This document shows, piece after piece, positions 26,052-35,257 of a stretch of 64,000 bases of DNA. How positions within the stretch are numbered: the stretch's first letter is position 1; every line of letters begins with the position of its first letter. The notes below the pieces were generated by a model. It was not told the DNA's origin. It did not search any database and saw only the letters and a list, made by a program, of their open reading frames with translations. Origin of the DNA: Flavobacterium johnsoniae. Its GTDB lineage: Bacteria; Bacteroidota; Bacteroidia; Flavobacteriales; Flavobacteriaceae. The position numbers and the translations under genes were made by a program. Location of the stretch: positions 682,001-746,000 of the forward strand of contig NZ_MLFK01000005.1 in NCBI RefSeq assembly GCF_001879205.1, given 5' to 3'.

Positions 26052-26903
26052 TTATACTGCAACACTTCCTTTTATTGCAGGATGCGGATCGTAGTCTAAA
26101 AGTGTAAAGTCATTAAAATCAAAATCAAAAATGTTTTTAATCTCCGGATTTAAAATCATTTTTGGTAATGGTTTTGGTTCGCGTGTTAATTGCAGTTCCA
26201 ATTGCTCAAAATGATTATTGTAAATGTGAGCATCACCAAAAGTGTGAATGAATTCGCCTGGTTCTAAATCACAGACTTGCGCAATCATCATGGTGAGCAA
26301 TGCATAAGATGCAATGTTGAAAGGAACTCCTAAAAATATATCGGCGCTTCTTTGGTACAATTGACAGGATAATTTTCCTTTTGTTTCTCCTTTTTCTAAA
26401 TCTGGACTTGCTACATAAAATTGAAAAAACGCATGGCACGGAGGCAATGCCGCTTTATTATTGGCTACATTTTCTTCAAAAGATTTTTTAGTGTCTGGCA
26501 AAACCGAAGGATTCCATGCCGAAACCAGCATTCTTCGGCTGTTTGGATTCGTTTTTAATTCTGTGATTAATTCAGAAATCTGATCGATTTCTTCGCTGTT
26601 CCAGTTTCTCCACTGATGCCCGTAAACCGGCCCTAAATCGCCATTAGAATCTGCCCATTCATCCCAGATTTTAACTCCGTTTTCCTGAAGATATTTTACG
26701 TTTGTGTCACCTTTTAAAAACCAAAGCAATTCGTAAATAATGGATTTTAAATGTAGTTTTTTGGTTGTAACCATTGGAAAACCTTCACTTAAATCAAAAC
26801 GCATTTGATAACCAAAAACACTTTTGGTTCCGGTTCCAGTTCGGTCTCCTTTTTGACAGCCGTTTTCTAAAACGTGTTTTACTAAATCTAAGTATTGCTT
26901 CAT
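26052..26903 (-). CDS. thyA: Thymidylate synthase
   Basis: ThyA converts dUMP to dTMP using methylene-tetrahydrofolate, producing dihydrofolate for DHFR. The 283-residue product contains the catalytic cysteine in [13 protein letters not shown] (Cys near 154), the dUMP-binding [20 protein letters not shown] and the C-terminal [14 protein letters not shown]. All expected motifs are intact. The gene lies 0.9 kb upstream of folA on the same strand. Confidence 0.97.
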   Translation of the reverse strand: MKQYLDLVKHVLENGCQKGDRTGTGTKSVFGYQMRFDLSEGFPMVTTKKLHLKSIIYELLWFLKGDTNVKYLQENGVKIWDEWADSNGDLGPVYGHQWRNWNSEEIDQISELITELKTNPNSRRMLVSAWNPSVLPDTKKSFEENVANNKAALPPCHAFFQFYVASPDLEKGETKGKLSCQLYQRSADIFLGVPFNIASYALLTMMIAQVCDLEPGEFIHTFGDAHIYNNHFEQLELQLTREPKPLPKMILNPEIKNIFDFDFNDFTLLDYDPHPAIKGSVAV

Positions 26904-27010
26904 TATTGCTTTAAGCTTTAGGCTTTAAGCTTTAGGCTTTTTTTCCTAATGCTTAAACTTGTTTTTATATATTTTTCGCTTTAAGCTTACAGCCTAAAAC
27001 TTATGGCATA
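26904..27010. repeat. Intergenic repeat of GCTTTAGGCTTTAA-type words
   Basis: Between thyA and the nuclease gene lie tandem and inverted copies of GCTTTAAGCTTTAGG-like words, a low-complexity repeat that can fold on itself. No coding frame is seen. Confidence 0.5.
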
Positions 27011-27021
27011 CAGCCTTAAAA

Positions 27022-27645
27022 TTATCTTTTCGAGATTTCGTCTCTAATTTTTGCTGCTTTTTCGTAATCTTCCTGAGAAACGGCCTGATCTAAAAGCTCG
27101 TTTAGTTCCTGAAGGCTATGTTTTGCATATACGTCGCCAGATTGATTGCTTTCTTCTTCGTGTCCAAAAGTTTCCGGATTAGAAAGTACATCATCGATTT
27201 CCTGAGAACCCTGATCAGAATCTGCAGTATTCGATTTTAAATAAATTCCGGCTTTGTCCAGAATATTTTTATAAGTAAAAATCGGAGCATTAAAACGCAG
27301 AGCCAAAGCAATGGCATCAGAAGTTCTGGCATCGATAATTTCTTCGATTTTATCTCTTTCGCAGATTAAACTAGAATAAAAAACACCATCAACAAGTTTA
27401 TGAATGATAACTTGTTTTACCACTATATCAAATCTTTCGGCGAAATTTTTAAATAAATCGTGTGTTAAAGGGCGAGGAGGTTTTATTTCTTTTTCTAAGG
27501 CAATAGCGATCGACTGGGCTTCAAAAGCACCAATAACGATAGGTAATTTTCTTTCACCGTCAACTTCGTTCAAAATTAAGGCATAAGCACCATTTTGAGT
27601 TTGACTGTATGAAATTCCTTTTATAGATAGTTTTACTAGACTCAT
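27022..27645 (-). CDS. Bifunctional nuclease (BFN/DUF151) family protein with UvrB/UvrC motif
   Basis: The 207-residue product has an N-terminal BFN domain (about 1-140, LPIVIGAFEAQSIAIALE, IDARTSDAIALALRFNAPIF) and a C-terminal UvrB/UvrC-type helical motif (LLDQAVSQEDYEKAAKIRDE). BFN proteins have been described as nucleases in plants and mycobacteria; the activity in Bacteroidota is not established. The second domain is usually an interaction motif. I chose the ATG at 27643-27645 (MSLVKLSIKG) over an upstream GTG that adds seven unconserved residues. Confidence 0.85.
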   Translation of the reverse strand: MSLVKLSIKGISYSQTQNGAYALILNEVDGERKLPIVIGAFEAQSIAIALEKEIKPPRPLTHDLFKNFAERFDIVVKQVIIHKLVDGVFYSSLICERDKIEEIIDARTSDAIALALRFNAPIFTYKNILDKAGIYLKSNTADSDQGSQEIDDVLSNPETFGHEEESNQSGDVYAKHSLQELNELLDQAVSQEDYEKAAKIRDEISKR

Positions 27646-27742
27646 ATATGTTTGTAAAAAAGGCACTTAGCGCCTCATTTTAATACTTTTTCTGATTGGA
27701 AAATAAAAGTGCAATTTTAATCAAAAAATATGGAACAAAAAA

Positions 27743-27784
27743 GCTGCCTATAAACAAAGATACAATATCTTGTTTTTAGGCAGC
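27743..27784 (-). terminator. Long terminator hairpin after etfA
   Basis: Long nearly complementary arms (27743-27762 and 27766-27784, 8 perfect pairs at the base, then short bulges) are followed on the minus strand by a T run. It ends the etfBA transcript. Confidence 0.8.
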
Positions 27785-27809
27785 AATATTTTTAAAGAGA
27801 ATTCTTGAA

Positions 27810-28778
27810 TTAAGAATGTTGTGCTTTAAAAGCTTTTAATTTCTCTGTTAATTTAGGTACAATTTCAAAAGCATCACCCACAATTCCGTAGTCAGCTACT
27901 TTAAAGAAAGGCGCTTCAGGATCGTTATTGATTACTACTTTTACTTTAGATGAGTTAATACCGGCAATGTGCTGGATAGCTCCGGAAATACCTACTGCAA
28001 TGTATAAGTTTGTTGCAACTGGTTTTCCTGTTTGTCCAACGTGCTCGCTGTGAGGTCTCCATCCTAAATCTGAAACTGGTTTAGAGCATGCAGTTGCAGC
28101 GCCTAAAACAGCAGCAAGATCTTCAATTAATCCCCAGTTTTCAGGACCTTTTAAGCCGCGTCCGCCAGAAACTACGATATCTGCGTCAGCGATAGAAACT
28201 TTTCCGCTTACTTTTTCAACAGAATCTACTTTTACACCAAAGTCATTATCTCCAATTGTTGGGTTAAAATCTTCTTCAGTCGCAGATCCTGCACTTTCGA
28301 AAATTCCGTAAGAGTTTTTAGCTAATCCAAGAACTTTTACATCTGTATCGATTTGAGTAATGTTGAAAGCTTTGTTTGAGAAAGCATTTCTTTTTACCTG
28401 GAAAGGCGAAGTGTTCACTGGTAATCCAACAACATTTGATGCGAAACCGGCATTTAAAGCTACTGCAACCAATGATGAAAGATAAATACTGTCTGTTGTA
28501 GAAGAAAGTAAAACTACTTTTGTTCCTTCTTTTTCAGCTGCCTGTTTGATCACATCACCGTAAGCCTTAGCAGTAAAACCTGCTAATTTATCGTTGTTTA
28601 CTTTTAGAACTTTATCAACTCCGTATTTGCCTAATTCGCTTACGTCGCTGATGTTTATAGTTAAAGCTGTAACGGTTGTTCCTAAACTTTCGGCTACTTT
28701 TTTTGCATAAGAAGCTAATTCGAAAGCTACTTTTTTAAATTTTCCTTCTGCAGATTCTGCATATATTAATATTGACAT
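27810..28778 (-). CDS. etfA: Electron transfer flavoprotein alpha subunit
   Basis: ETF carries electrons from acyl-CoA and other dehydrogenases to the quinone pool. The 322-residue alpha subunit shows the C-terminal FAD-binding signature: VSGGRGLKGPENWGLIEDLA, SKPVSDLGWRPHSEHVGQTG and YIAVGISGAIQHIAGI. It follows etfB on the minus strand with a 127-bp gap occupied by short tandem repeats. Both subunits are expected to function as a heterodimer in the cytosol. No anomalies are seen. Confidence 0.96.
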   Translation of the reverse strand: MSILIYAESAEGKFKKVAFELASYAKKVAESLGTTVTALTINISDVSELGKYGVDKVLKVNNDKLAGFTAKAYGDVIKQAAEKEGTKVVLLSSTTDSIYLSSLVAVALNAGFASNVVGLPVNTSPFQVKRNAFSNKAFNITQIDTDVKVLGLAKNSYGIFESAGSATEEDFNPTIGDNDFGVKVDSVEKVSGKVSIADADIVVSGGRGLKGPENWGLIEDLAAVLGAATACSKPVSDLGWRPHSEHVGQTGKPVATNLYIAVGISGAIQHIAGINSSKVKVVINNDPEAPFFKVADYGIVGDAFEIVPKLTEKLKAFKAQHS

Positions 28779-28790
28779 AACAATTTTAGA

Positions 28791-28844
28791 TTTTAGATTT
28801 GTGATTAACGATTTTAGATTTGTGATTAACGATTTTAGATTAAC
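28791..28844. repeat. Tandem 21-bp repeats between etfB and etfA
   Basis: Two exact 21-bp units (28791-28811, 28812-28832) and a partial third contain the words TTTTAGATTTGTGATTAACGA. An inverted fragment follows near 28871. It looks like a dispersed Flavobacterium intergenic repeat. Confidence 0.6.
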
Positions 28845-28905
28845 TAATTTTTTGATTTTAAATCTGCAATCAAAAATCGTTAATCTTAATTCATCAATAA
28901 ATATC

Positions 28906-29652
28906 TTAAATCACCTTAGCCTCGTTGTGTAATAAATTGATTAATTCATCTAAATTATCAGGAGAAACTAATTTTACTGCTGATTTTGGAGCTGGTTTTT
29001 CAAATTTTACCGCTTTTGTATTTACAGGAGCGTCAACCGGCTCAAGAATAGTTAAGGCTTTGGTTCTTGCAGTCATAATTCCTCTCATATTTGGGATACG
29101 AAGATCTTTTTCTTCAACAAGACCTTTTTGTCCGCCAATAATTAATGGTAAAGTCGTGCTTACAGTTTCTTTTCCACCGTCAATTTCACGAACAGCTTTT
29201 ACATTATTCCCGTCAACAGTTATTGCTGTACAAGAGTTTAAGAAGTTAGAGCCTAAAATACCGGCGATCATTCCAGGAACCATTCCTCCATTATAATCTA
29301 AAGATTCTTTTCCTGCAATTACAAGATCGTAACCTCCGTTTTTAATTACTTCTGCCAATTGTTTTGCAACAAAAAATCCGTCCGTTGGGTTTGCGTTTAC
29401 ACGAATTGCTTCGTTTGCACCAATTGCCAAAGCTTTACGCAATGTTGGTTCAGTATCAGGACCTCCAACGTTTACAACTGTTACATTTGCACCTTGCTGC
29501 TCTTGAAACCAGATTGCACGAGTCAATCCAAATTCGTCATTAGGGTTAATTACATATTGTACACCATTAGTGTCAAATTCTGAGTCACCATTGGAGAAGT
29601 TAATTTTTGAAGTAGTATCAGGCACATGGCTGATGCAAACTAGTATTTTCAT
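28906..29652 (-). CDS. etfB: Electron transfer flavoprotein beta subunit
   Basis: The 248-residue product is the beta subunit that pairs with EtfA. Motifs include the N-terminal MKILVCISHVPDTTSKI, the recognition region VINPNDEFGLTRAI, the nucleotide-binding stretch VIAGKESLDYNGGMVPGMIA and the conserved PNMRGIMTARTKAL. Length and order (etfB then etfA) are typical. A -7 promoter element lies 34-41 nt upstream. Confidence 0.96.
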   Translation of the reverse strand: MKILVCISHVPDTTSKINFSNGDSEFDTNGVQYVINPNDEFGLTRAIWFQEQQGANVTVVNVGGPDTEPTLRKALAIGANEAIRVNANPTDGFFVAKQLAEVIKNGGYDLVIAGKESLDYNGGMVPGMIAGILGSNFLNSCTAITVDGNNVKAVREIDGGKETVSTTLPLIIGGQKGLVEEKDLRIPNMRGIMTARTKALTILEPVDAPVNTKAVKFEKPAPKSAVKLVSPDNLDELINLLHNEAKVI

Positions 29653-29685
29653 AAGTATATATTTTGAATTTATAATATGCTTTTA

Positions 29686-29693
29686 CAAATTTA
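29686..29693 (-). promoter_or_regulatory. -7 promoter element of etfBA
   Basis: TAAATTTG on the minus strand matches TAnnTTTG, 34 nt before the etfB ATG. Confidence 0.5.
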
Positions 29694-30112
29694 GAATTTA
29701 ATTTGGAATAATTATACTATGCATGCATAATATTTTTTAAAACTATTACGATTTCGAAGATTGTATGGTTTTACATGATTTTAATCGGTTTCTAAAAATA
29801 AAAAAAGAATCATTTGTGCTGATTGTTAGGAATTTTGCAATATTTGAGAATCTCCAGAGACTTTATTTTTGGATCGATAAATACTAATTTTTGATTTTCT
29901 GCGTTTTGATGAAAGAATTTCGAAGAGATAATATTAACAAATAGGCAAAAGTTTGTCTAAAAAATGCTTTACAAGATTTAAGTGTGATTTATACGGCTAT
30001 TATATCGATTTCGTAAATGTCACAATTAAGTTTAAAAAGTTAAAAGCTAAAGAGAGAACGAACTTCATGCGATTTTAAATTCAATTTATGCTTTTAAGTT
30101 ATTTAAAATATT

Positions 30113-30120
30113 TATTTTTG
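30113..30120 (+). promoter_or_regulatory. -7 promoter element of pdhB
   Basis: TATTTTTG is an exact TAnnTTTG match 33 nt before the pdhB ATG; the -33 region is weak. Confidence 0.5.
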
Positions 30121-30152
30121 CTCTTCAGAAAATTCAACATACAATATAAAAT

Positions 30153-31130
30153 ATGAGAACAATACAATTTAGAGAGGCCATTTGTGAAGCGATGAGCGAA
30201 GAAATGCGTCACGATGAATCCATATATTTAATGGGCGAAGAAGTTGCAGAATACAATGGAGCATACAAAGCTTCAAAAGGAATGCTTGCTGAGTTTGGTG
30301 AAAAAAGAGTAATCGATACTCCAATTGCTGAACTTGGTTTTACAGGGATTGCAGTAGGTTCAGCTATGAACGGAAATCGTCCTATTGTAGAATATATGAC
30401 ATTTAACTTCTGTCTGGTTGGTATTGATCAAATTATAAATAATGCTGCTAAGATGCGTCAAATGACTGGAGGGCAATTTAATGTGCCAATCGTTTTTCGC
30501 GGGCCAACTGCTTCTGCAGGTCAATTAGGAGCAACTCACTCTCAGGCTTTAGAAAACTGGTTTGCAAACACTCCGGGTCTTAAAGTTGTGGTACCTTCAA
30601 CTCCTTATGATGCTAAAGGACTTTTAAAATCTGCAATTCGCGATAATGATCCTGTAATTTTCATGGAATCTGAGCAAATGTATGGCGATAAAGGTGAAGT
30701 GCCGGATGGAGAATACACGATTCCATTAGGAGTTGCTGATATTAAACGTGAAGGAACAGATGTAACGATCGTTTCTTTTGGAAAAATCATTAAAGAAGCT
30801 TTTATCGCTGCAGATGAATTAGCTAAAGAAGGAATTTCTTGTGAAATTATCGACTTAAGAACGGTTCGTCCTATGGATAAAGATGCGATTCTTAAATCTG
30901 TTAAAAAAACAAATCGTTTAGTAATTCTTGAAGAAGCCTGGCCATTTGCAAGTATTTCTTCTGAAATTACCTATATCGTTCAAGAACAAGCTTTCGACTT
31001 CCTTGATGCGCCAATTCAACGTATTACAACTGCAGATACTCCTGCACCTTATTCTCCAGTATTATTAAAAGACTGGCTGCCAAATGCAGGTGATGTAGTA
31101 AAAGCAGTTAAAAAAGTATTATACAAATAA
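30153..31130 (+). CDS. pdhB: Pyruvate dehydrogenase E1 component, beta subunit
   Basis: The E1 alpha-beta heterotetramer decarboxylates pyruvate with thiamine diphosphate and passes the acetyl group to E2. The 325-residue product has the transketolase-like pyrimidine domain (LMGEEVAEYNGAYKASKGM, PIAELGFTGIAVGSAMNG, with the ThDP-activating Glu) and the C-terminal transketolase domain (IIDLRTVRPMDKDAI, LEEAWPFASISSEI). The alpha subunit and E2 are not in this window. The gene ends in a strong terminator. Confidence 0.93.
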   Translation: MRTIQFREAICEAMSEEMRHDESIYLMGEEVAEYNGAYKASKGMLAEFGEKRVIDTPIAELGFTGIAVGSAMNGNRPIVEYMTFNFCLVGIDQIINNAAKMRQMTGGQFNVPIVFRGPTASAGQLGATHSQALENWFANTPGLKVVVPSTPYDAKGLLKSAIRDNDPVIFMESEQMYGDKGEVPDGEYTIPLGVADIKREGTDVTIVSFGKIIKEAFIAADELAKEGISCEIIDLRTVRPMDKDAILKSVKKTNRLVILEEAWPFASISSEITYIVQEQAFDFLDAPIQRITTADTPAPYSPVLLKDWLPNAGDVVKAVKKVLYK

Positions 31131-31150
31131 TACGTATTTAAAATACTCAC

Positions 31151-31191
31151 AAAACTTCATCATTCATAGTTAATTGATGAAGTTTTTTTTT
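31151..31191 (+). terminator. Intrinsic terminator after pdhB
   Basis: A perfect 10-bp stem (31153-31162 with 31175-31184) is followed by a run of nine T bases. It overlaps the upstream candidate start codons of the next gene and so argues for its ATG at 31201. Confidence 0.85.
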
Positions 31192-31200
31192 GCCCAGACA

Positions 31201-33702
31201 ATGAAAAGAATAATTTTACTCAGCCTATTTTTTGTATTCGCATTTGCGGCTATTGTTACTGCACAAACGAAAGTGAGTGGAATTGTTTTGGACAAGTCTA
31301 ACCAGCCTATACCTTTTGCAAATGTTGTTTTTAAAGGTTCAAACACCGGAATTGTTTCTAACGAAGATGGTCGTTTTTATCTGGAATCTCCTAATACTTA
31401 TACCGCTTTATTGGTTTCGTCAGCAGGATTTTCAGATAAAGAAGTTCCTTTGGAAAAAGCGGTAAATTATGATTTTAAAATCATTTTAAGCGAACCAGAG
31501 GCGTTAAACGAAGTTGTAATTTTTACCGGAAAAACATCAAAAAAGAACAATCCGGCTTTGGATATTTTGAGGAAAATATGGGAAAGAAAACGTAAAAACG
31601 GACTTTACCAATTCAATCAATATCAAATGCAGAAGTACGAAAAAGTTGAGTTCGACATGAACACAATTGATAGTGCTTTTATGAAAAATAAACTCTTTAA
31701 AGGAATGGAGTTTGTTTTTAATCATGTTGATACTTCAGATGTTACCGGAAAAACGTATCTGCCGATTTTTATTAACGAATCTGTTTATGATGTTTACGGT
31801 GATAATAAATTAAAGAAAGTAAAAGAAAATCTTACCGGAAACAAAATGTCTGGTTTCAACGGAAATCAGCAGATTTTAGCTTTCGTAAAAGATCTTTATT
31901 CGGATTATAATATTTACGATAATCACCTTAAGTTTTTTGATAAAAGCTTTACAAGTCCGCTTTCCAAAACCGGAATTGATGTTTATAACTATGTGTTGAA
32001 AGACAGTGCTTATGTCGATAAAAAATGGTGTTATAATATTGTTTTTTACCCAAGACGTAAAAACGAATTAACCTTTAAGGGAGATTTTTGGGTAAACGAT
32101 ACCACTTTTGCTATTAAGAAAATTAATATGGGTGTTACCAAAAGCGCCAATATTAACTGGGTAAAAGATATTTATATCGAACAGGAATTTGAGGTAGAAA
32201 ACGATTCGGTATTTCTGCTGACCCGTGATTATATGATGTCTGATTTTGCTTTAAATAAAAAAGAGAAATCAAAAGGAGTTTATGGAAAACGAACGACATT
32301 GTATCGTAATCATAAATTCAATATTCAGAAACCGGAGAAATTCTATAAGGAAGAGGTTAATTTTATAGACAATGCTGTTTATGAACGACCGCCTGAATTT
32401 TGGGAAGAAAATCGTTTTGAGAAATTAAATAAGGATGAAGCAGGTATTTATAAAATGCTCGATACGCTGCAAACCGTCAAGCGATTCAAGCAGTTATATA
32501 GTCTCGTCTCGATTTTAGGAAGTGGTTATGTCGAATTTAAAAATTTCGATTTCGGGCCGATATTTTCAACGTTTGGATATAATGAAGTCGAAGGGCTGAG
32601 GCTCAGGGTAGGAGGAAGAACCTATTTTGGTCCAAATGATCCTTGGCGTATACAAGCTTACACAGCTTATGGCTTTGACGATAGTAAATTTAAATATGGT
32701 GTTTCTGGAAAGTGGATGGTCGACAAGAAAAACCGACTTATTATTTCCGGAGGAAACAGGCGTGATATTGAACAAATTGGAGCCAGTTTAACCACAACAA
32801 ATGATATTTTAGGACGTAGTTTTGCTTCTTCTGCTTTGTTTACAACGGGAAGTAACGGAAAACTAACGAATATTAATTTGAGTAACGTTTCTATCGAAAT
32901 GGAGCCTAAAAAGAATTTTATTGTTCAGGCAGGATTTTCATACAGAACATTAGAATCAGCATCTCAGACGTTTAGTTTAGATTATTACACCACTTTACCA
33001 ACTGCAGCAAATCCTATGGGTGTGGTTAAAAGCGATGTAAAACAATCTGAAGCCAATATTCAGTTTGAGTATATGCCAAACCGAAAAACTATTGGTTACG
33101 GAGTAGAGAGAGATTTGGTTGACAGTCCTTTCAGTCATTTCTTTGTAAACTTTAGTTATGGTCTTAAAGGAGTTTTAGACAGCGATTTTGCTTATGAAAA
33201 AATTCAGGTTTTCTACAAACAGCCAATTATCATTGGTCCTTTAGGAAGATCAAATATTATTTTGGAAACAGGAAAAACATTCGGGACAATTCCGTTAGGA
33301 TTAATGAGTGTAATTCCGGGTAACCAGACTTATTTTACAATTGAAAATACGTTTAGTAACTTAAACTTCTACGAGTTTGTTACTGATCAATATACAACCC
33401 TGCAATGGAATCATGATTTTGGCGGAAGATTATTTGCCAGAGTTCCGTTTATGCGAAAGCTGAATTGGAGAGAATTTGTTGGTATTAGAGCGGTTCATGG
33501 AACCATTTCTAAAGCAAATCGCGAAATAAATGCATCGGGATTACCATATAATGCACCGGAAAATGTGTATTGGGAATACAACGCCGGAATTGGAAATATC
33601 TTCAAAGTTTTCCGTCTTGATTTTTCTTGGAGAGGAAGCTATTTAAATATGCCTGATGCTACTAAATTTGCTATAAAAGGATCTTTCGGATTCTACTTTT
33701 AA
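31201..33702 (+). CDS. DUF5686-type outer-membrane protein with carboxypeptidase-like domain
   Basis: The 833-residue product (start at ATG 31201) has a signal peptide (1-22, ending AIVTAQ) and an N-terminal carboxypeptidase-regulatory-like domain (VSGIVLDKSNQPIPFANVVFKGSNTG). A long DUF5686 region follows, ending in beta-barrel strands with a final aromatic residue (KGSFGFYF). Such proteins are widespread in Bacteroidota outer membranes and of unknown function. Candidate starts 9 codons upstream lie inside the pdhB terminator and are rejected. It is a single-gene unit. Confidence 0.85.
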   Translation: MKRIILLSLFFVFAFAAIVTAQTKVSGIVLDKSNQPIPFANVVFKGSNTGIVSNEDGRFYLESPNTYTALLVSSAGFSDKEVPLEKAVNYDFKIILSEPEALNEVVIFTGKTSKKNNPALDILRKIWERKRKNGLYQFNQYQMQKYEKVEFDMNTIDSAFMKNKLFKGMEFVFNHVDTSDVTGKTYLPIFINESVYDVYGDNKLKKVKENLTGNKMSGFNGNQQILAFVKDLYSDYNIYDNHLKFFDKSFTSPLSKTGIDVYNYVLKDSAYVDKKWCYNIVFYPRRKNELTFKGDFWVNDTTFAIKKINMGVTKSANINWVKDIYIEQEFEVENDSVFLLTRDYMMSDFALNKKEKSKGVYGKRTTLYRNHKFNIQKPEKFYKEEVNFIDNAVYERPPEFWEENRFEKLNKDEAGIYKMLDTLQTVKRFKQLYSLVSILGSGYVEFKNFDFGPIFSTFGYNEVEGLRLRVGGRTYFGPNDPWRIQAYTAYGFDDSKFKYGVSGKWMVDKKNRLIISGGNRRDIEQIGASLTTTNDILGRSFASSALFTTGSNGKLTNINLSNVSIEMEPKKNFIVQAGFSYRTLESASQTFSLDYYTTLPTAANPMGVVKSDVKQSEANIQFEYMPNRKTIGYGVERDLVDSPFSHFFVNFSYGLKGVLDSDFAYEKIQVFYKQPIIIGPLGRSNIILETGKTFGTIPLGLMSVIPGNQTYFTIENTFSNLNFYEFVTDQYTTLQWNHDFGGRLFARVPFMRKLNWREFVGIRAVHGTISKANREINASGLPYNAPENVYWEYNAGIGNIFKVFRLDFSWRGSYLNMPDATKFAIKGSFGFYF

Positions 33703-33734
33703 TAGTTTTAGTTGCAAAGGTTCAAAGTTACAGA

Positions 33735-33767
33735 GTCGCAAAGTTTTAAATCTTTGCGGCTTTTTTT
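33735..33767 (+). terminator. Intrinsic terminator after the DUF5686 gene
   Basis: A 9-bp stem with one G-U pair (33735-33743 with 33752-33760) is followed by a T run. The following 130 bp up to the glycosylase gene hold only a short dispersed-repeat-like stretch. Confidence 0.75.
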
Positions 33768-33904
33768 ATGCGAGATATTTTGTTTCACGCAGATTTAAGC
33801 AGATAAGAACGGATTTTTAATTTCTGTTTAAATGTGCGTTAAAAAAACTTTGCAGGAATTGGTTCCGTTTTTTATAATTTTGGATTGCTTATAAAAGATA
33901 AACC

Positions 33905-34504
33905 ATGCAGGAAGCCATTGATTTTTTAACCAATAAAAATCCAATATTTCGCGAGATAATTGAAAAGTATGGATTACCGCCAATTCCGAGGCGTCCGCAG
34001 GGTTTTGAAACTTTGGTATTGTTGATTCTCGAACAGCAGGTTTCTATAGACTCGGCGAAAGCTACATTCTTAAAAATAAAAACATTCACAACCTGTAATC
34101 CTGAAACGATGGCCGTTTTGCCAGACGAAGAATATCGAAATCTGGGAGTAAGCCGTCAGAAAACAAAATACATTAAGATTTTAGCCGAAGCAATTTTAAA
34201 TAAAGAATTAGATATTGAAAGTCTGGCATCAAAATCTGCAAAAGAGGTTCGAGAAGATCTTATTAAGCTGAAAGGTATTGGAAACTGGACTATTGATATT
34301 TATTTAATGTTTTGCCTTCAGGAACCAGATTTGATTCCGTTAGGTGATATTGCAGTGGTCAATACAATCAAAGAACTGCTTGATATTCATGACAAACAGG
34401 AAATGGAAATTCATGCCCGGCAATGGAGTCCGTACCGATCTTATGCCACATATTTGCTTTGGCATTATTACCTAAATAAGCGAAACAGGAAAATTACATA
34501 TTAA
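33905..34504 (+). CDS. DNA-3-methyladenine glycosylase family protein (HhH-GPD)
   Basis: The 199-residue product is a helix-hairpin-helix GPD DNA glycosylase of the AlkA type, which removes alkylated bases. The N-terminal region shows LVLLILEQQVSIDSAKATF, the hairpin LIKLKGIGNWTIDIYLMF, and the catalytic Asp in IPLGDIAVVNTIKEL. It lacks the extra N-terminal domain of E. coli AlkA, which explains the shorter length. The C-terminal HARQWSPYRSYATYLLWHY is typical. It is a lone gene. Confidence 0.9.
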   Translation: MQEAIDFLTNKNPIFREIIEKYGLPPIPRRPQGFETLVLLILEQQVSIDSAKATFLKIKTFTTCNPETMAVLPDEEYRNLGVSRQKTKYIKILAEAILNKELDIESLASKSAKEVREDLIKLKGIGNWTIDIYLMFCLQEPDLIPLGDIAVVNTIKELLDIHDKQEMEIHARQWSPYRSYATYLLWHYYLNKRNRKITY

Positions 34505-34551
34505 CTGTCTGTTATTTAAAAGAAAAGTGTGTAGATTAATGTAGTTTTTTA

Positions 34552-34581
34552 TTGTAAAAAAGGATAGTTTGGTTACTTTTG
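34552..34581 (+). promoter_or_regulatory. Promoter of ppa
   Basis: TTG (34552-34554), a 19-base spacer and TACTTTTG (34574-34581) are an exact match to the Bacteroidota consensus, giving a leader of about 27 nt. Confidence 0.75.
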
Positions 34582-34614
34582 CAATCGAAATTATAGATAT
34601 AATAAAAAACAAAA

Positions 34615-35145
34615 ATGACCGCAGACAAACTAACAACTTTCGATGTATTAATCGAAATACCAAGAGGAAGCAGAAATAAATATGAGTACGATTTTGAAAT
34701 TAAAAGAATGCGTTTCGACAGAATGTTATTCTCTTCAATGATGTACCCTGCAGATTACGGATTTATTCCGGAAACTTTAGCTCTTGACGGCGACCCTCTT
34801 GATGTATTGGTTTTAGTAAACGAACCAACTTTTCCTGGATGTGTTATGGAAGTAAAACCAATTGGTGTTTTTCACATGGCAGATGACAAAGGACCAGACG
34901 AAAAAATCATTTGTGTACCAGTTTCAGATCCAATCTGGAATTCATTAGGAGATCTTTCAGATATTAATCCTCACTTAGTAAAAGAAATCGAACATTTCTT
35001 CCAGGTTTACAAAGACCTTGAAAACAAAAAAGTAGATGTAGAAGGATGGGGAGACGTAAACGAAGCTTATGCAATTATTGTAGAGTGTACAAAACGTTTT
35101 GATGATATTGAAAATAAACCGGCTGGATTATTTAGTATTAAATAA
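34615..35145 (+). CDS. ppa: Inorganic pyrophosphatase (soluble, family I)
   Basis: The enzyme hydrolyses pyrophosphate in the cytosol and so drives biosynthetic reactions. The 176-residue product has the family I active-site motif LDGDPLDVLVLV with its metal-binding aspartates, plus NKYEYDFEIKRMRFDR and MMYPADYGFIPETLA. It lies 112 bp upstream of the membrane-bound pyrophosphatase gene, but a strong terminator separates them, so they are likely regulated separately. Confidence 0.96.
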   Translation: MTADKLTTFDVLIEIPRGSRNKYEYDFEIKRMRFDRMLFSSMMYPADYGFIPETLALDGDPLDVLVLVNEPTFPGCVMEVKPIGVFHMADDKGPDEKIICVPVSDPIWNSLGDLSDINPHLVKEIEHFFQVYKDLENKKVDVEGWGDVNEAYAIIVECTKRFDDIENKPAGLFSIK

Positions 35146-35169
35146 TTTTAACCTTATTCTATTATAAAA

Positions 35170-35203
35170 AAAGCAATACTGCCGTCAGGAGTATTGCTTT
35201 TTT
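35170..35203 (+). terminator. Intrinsic terminator after ppa
   Basis: A perfect 11-bp stem (35170-35180 with 35190-35200) is followed by a T run. Confidence 0.87.
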
Positions 35204-35257
35204 GTTTAAATTCGTTTAGTTAGTTTATTCACTATTAACCAAAACCATTACTATATT

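Larger units (their letters stand above)
29653..30152. other. 500-bp intergenic region between divergent etfB and pdhB
   Basis: It carries the divergent etfB (29686-29693) and pdhB (30113-30120) -7 elements and one further TATTTTTG at 29864-29871 on the plus strand that could start a long pdhB leader. I see no coding frame, RNA gene or strong hairpin in the rest. Confidence 0.5.

Noticed and set aside
28791..28844. Tandem 21-bp repeats, possible CRISPR or VNTR
   Set aside because: Only two full units without distinct spacers and no cas genes; it looks like an ordinary intergenic micro-repeat.
31174..31200. Upstream start for the DUF5686 gene
   Set aside because: It lies within the pdhB terminator and displaces the signal peptide from the N-terminus.
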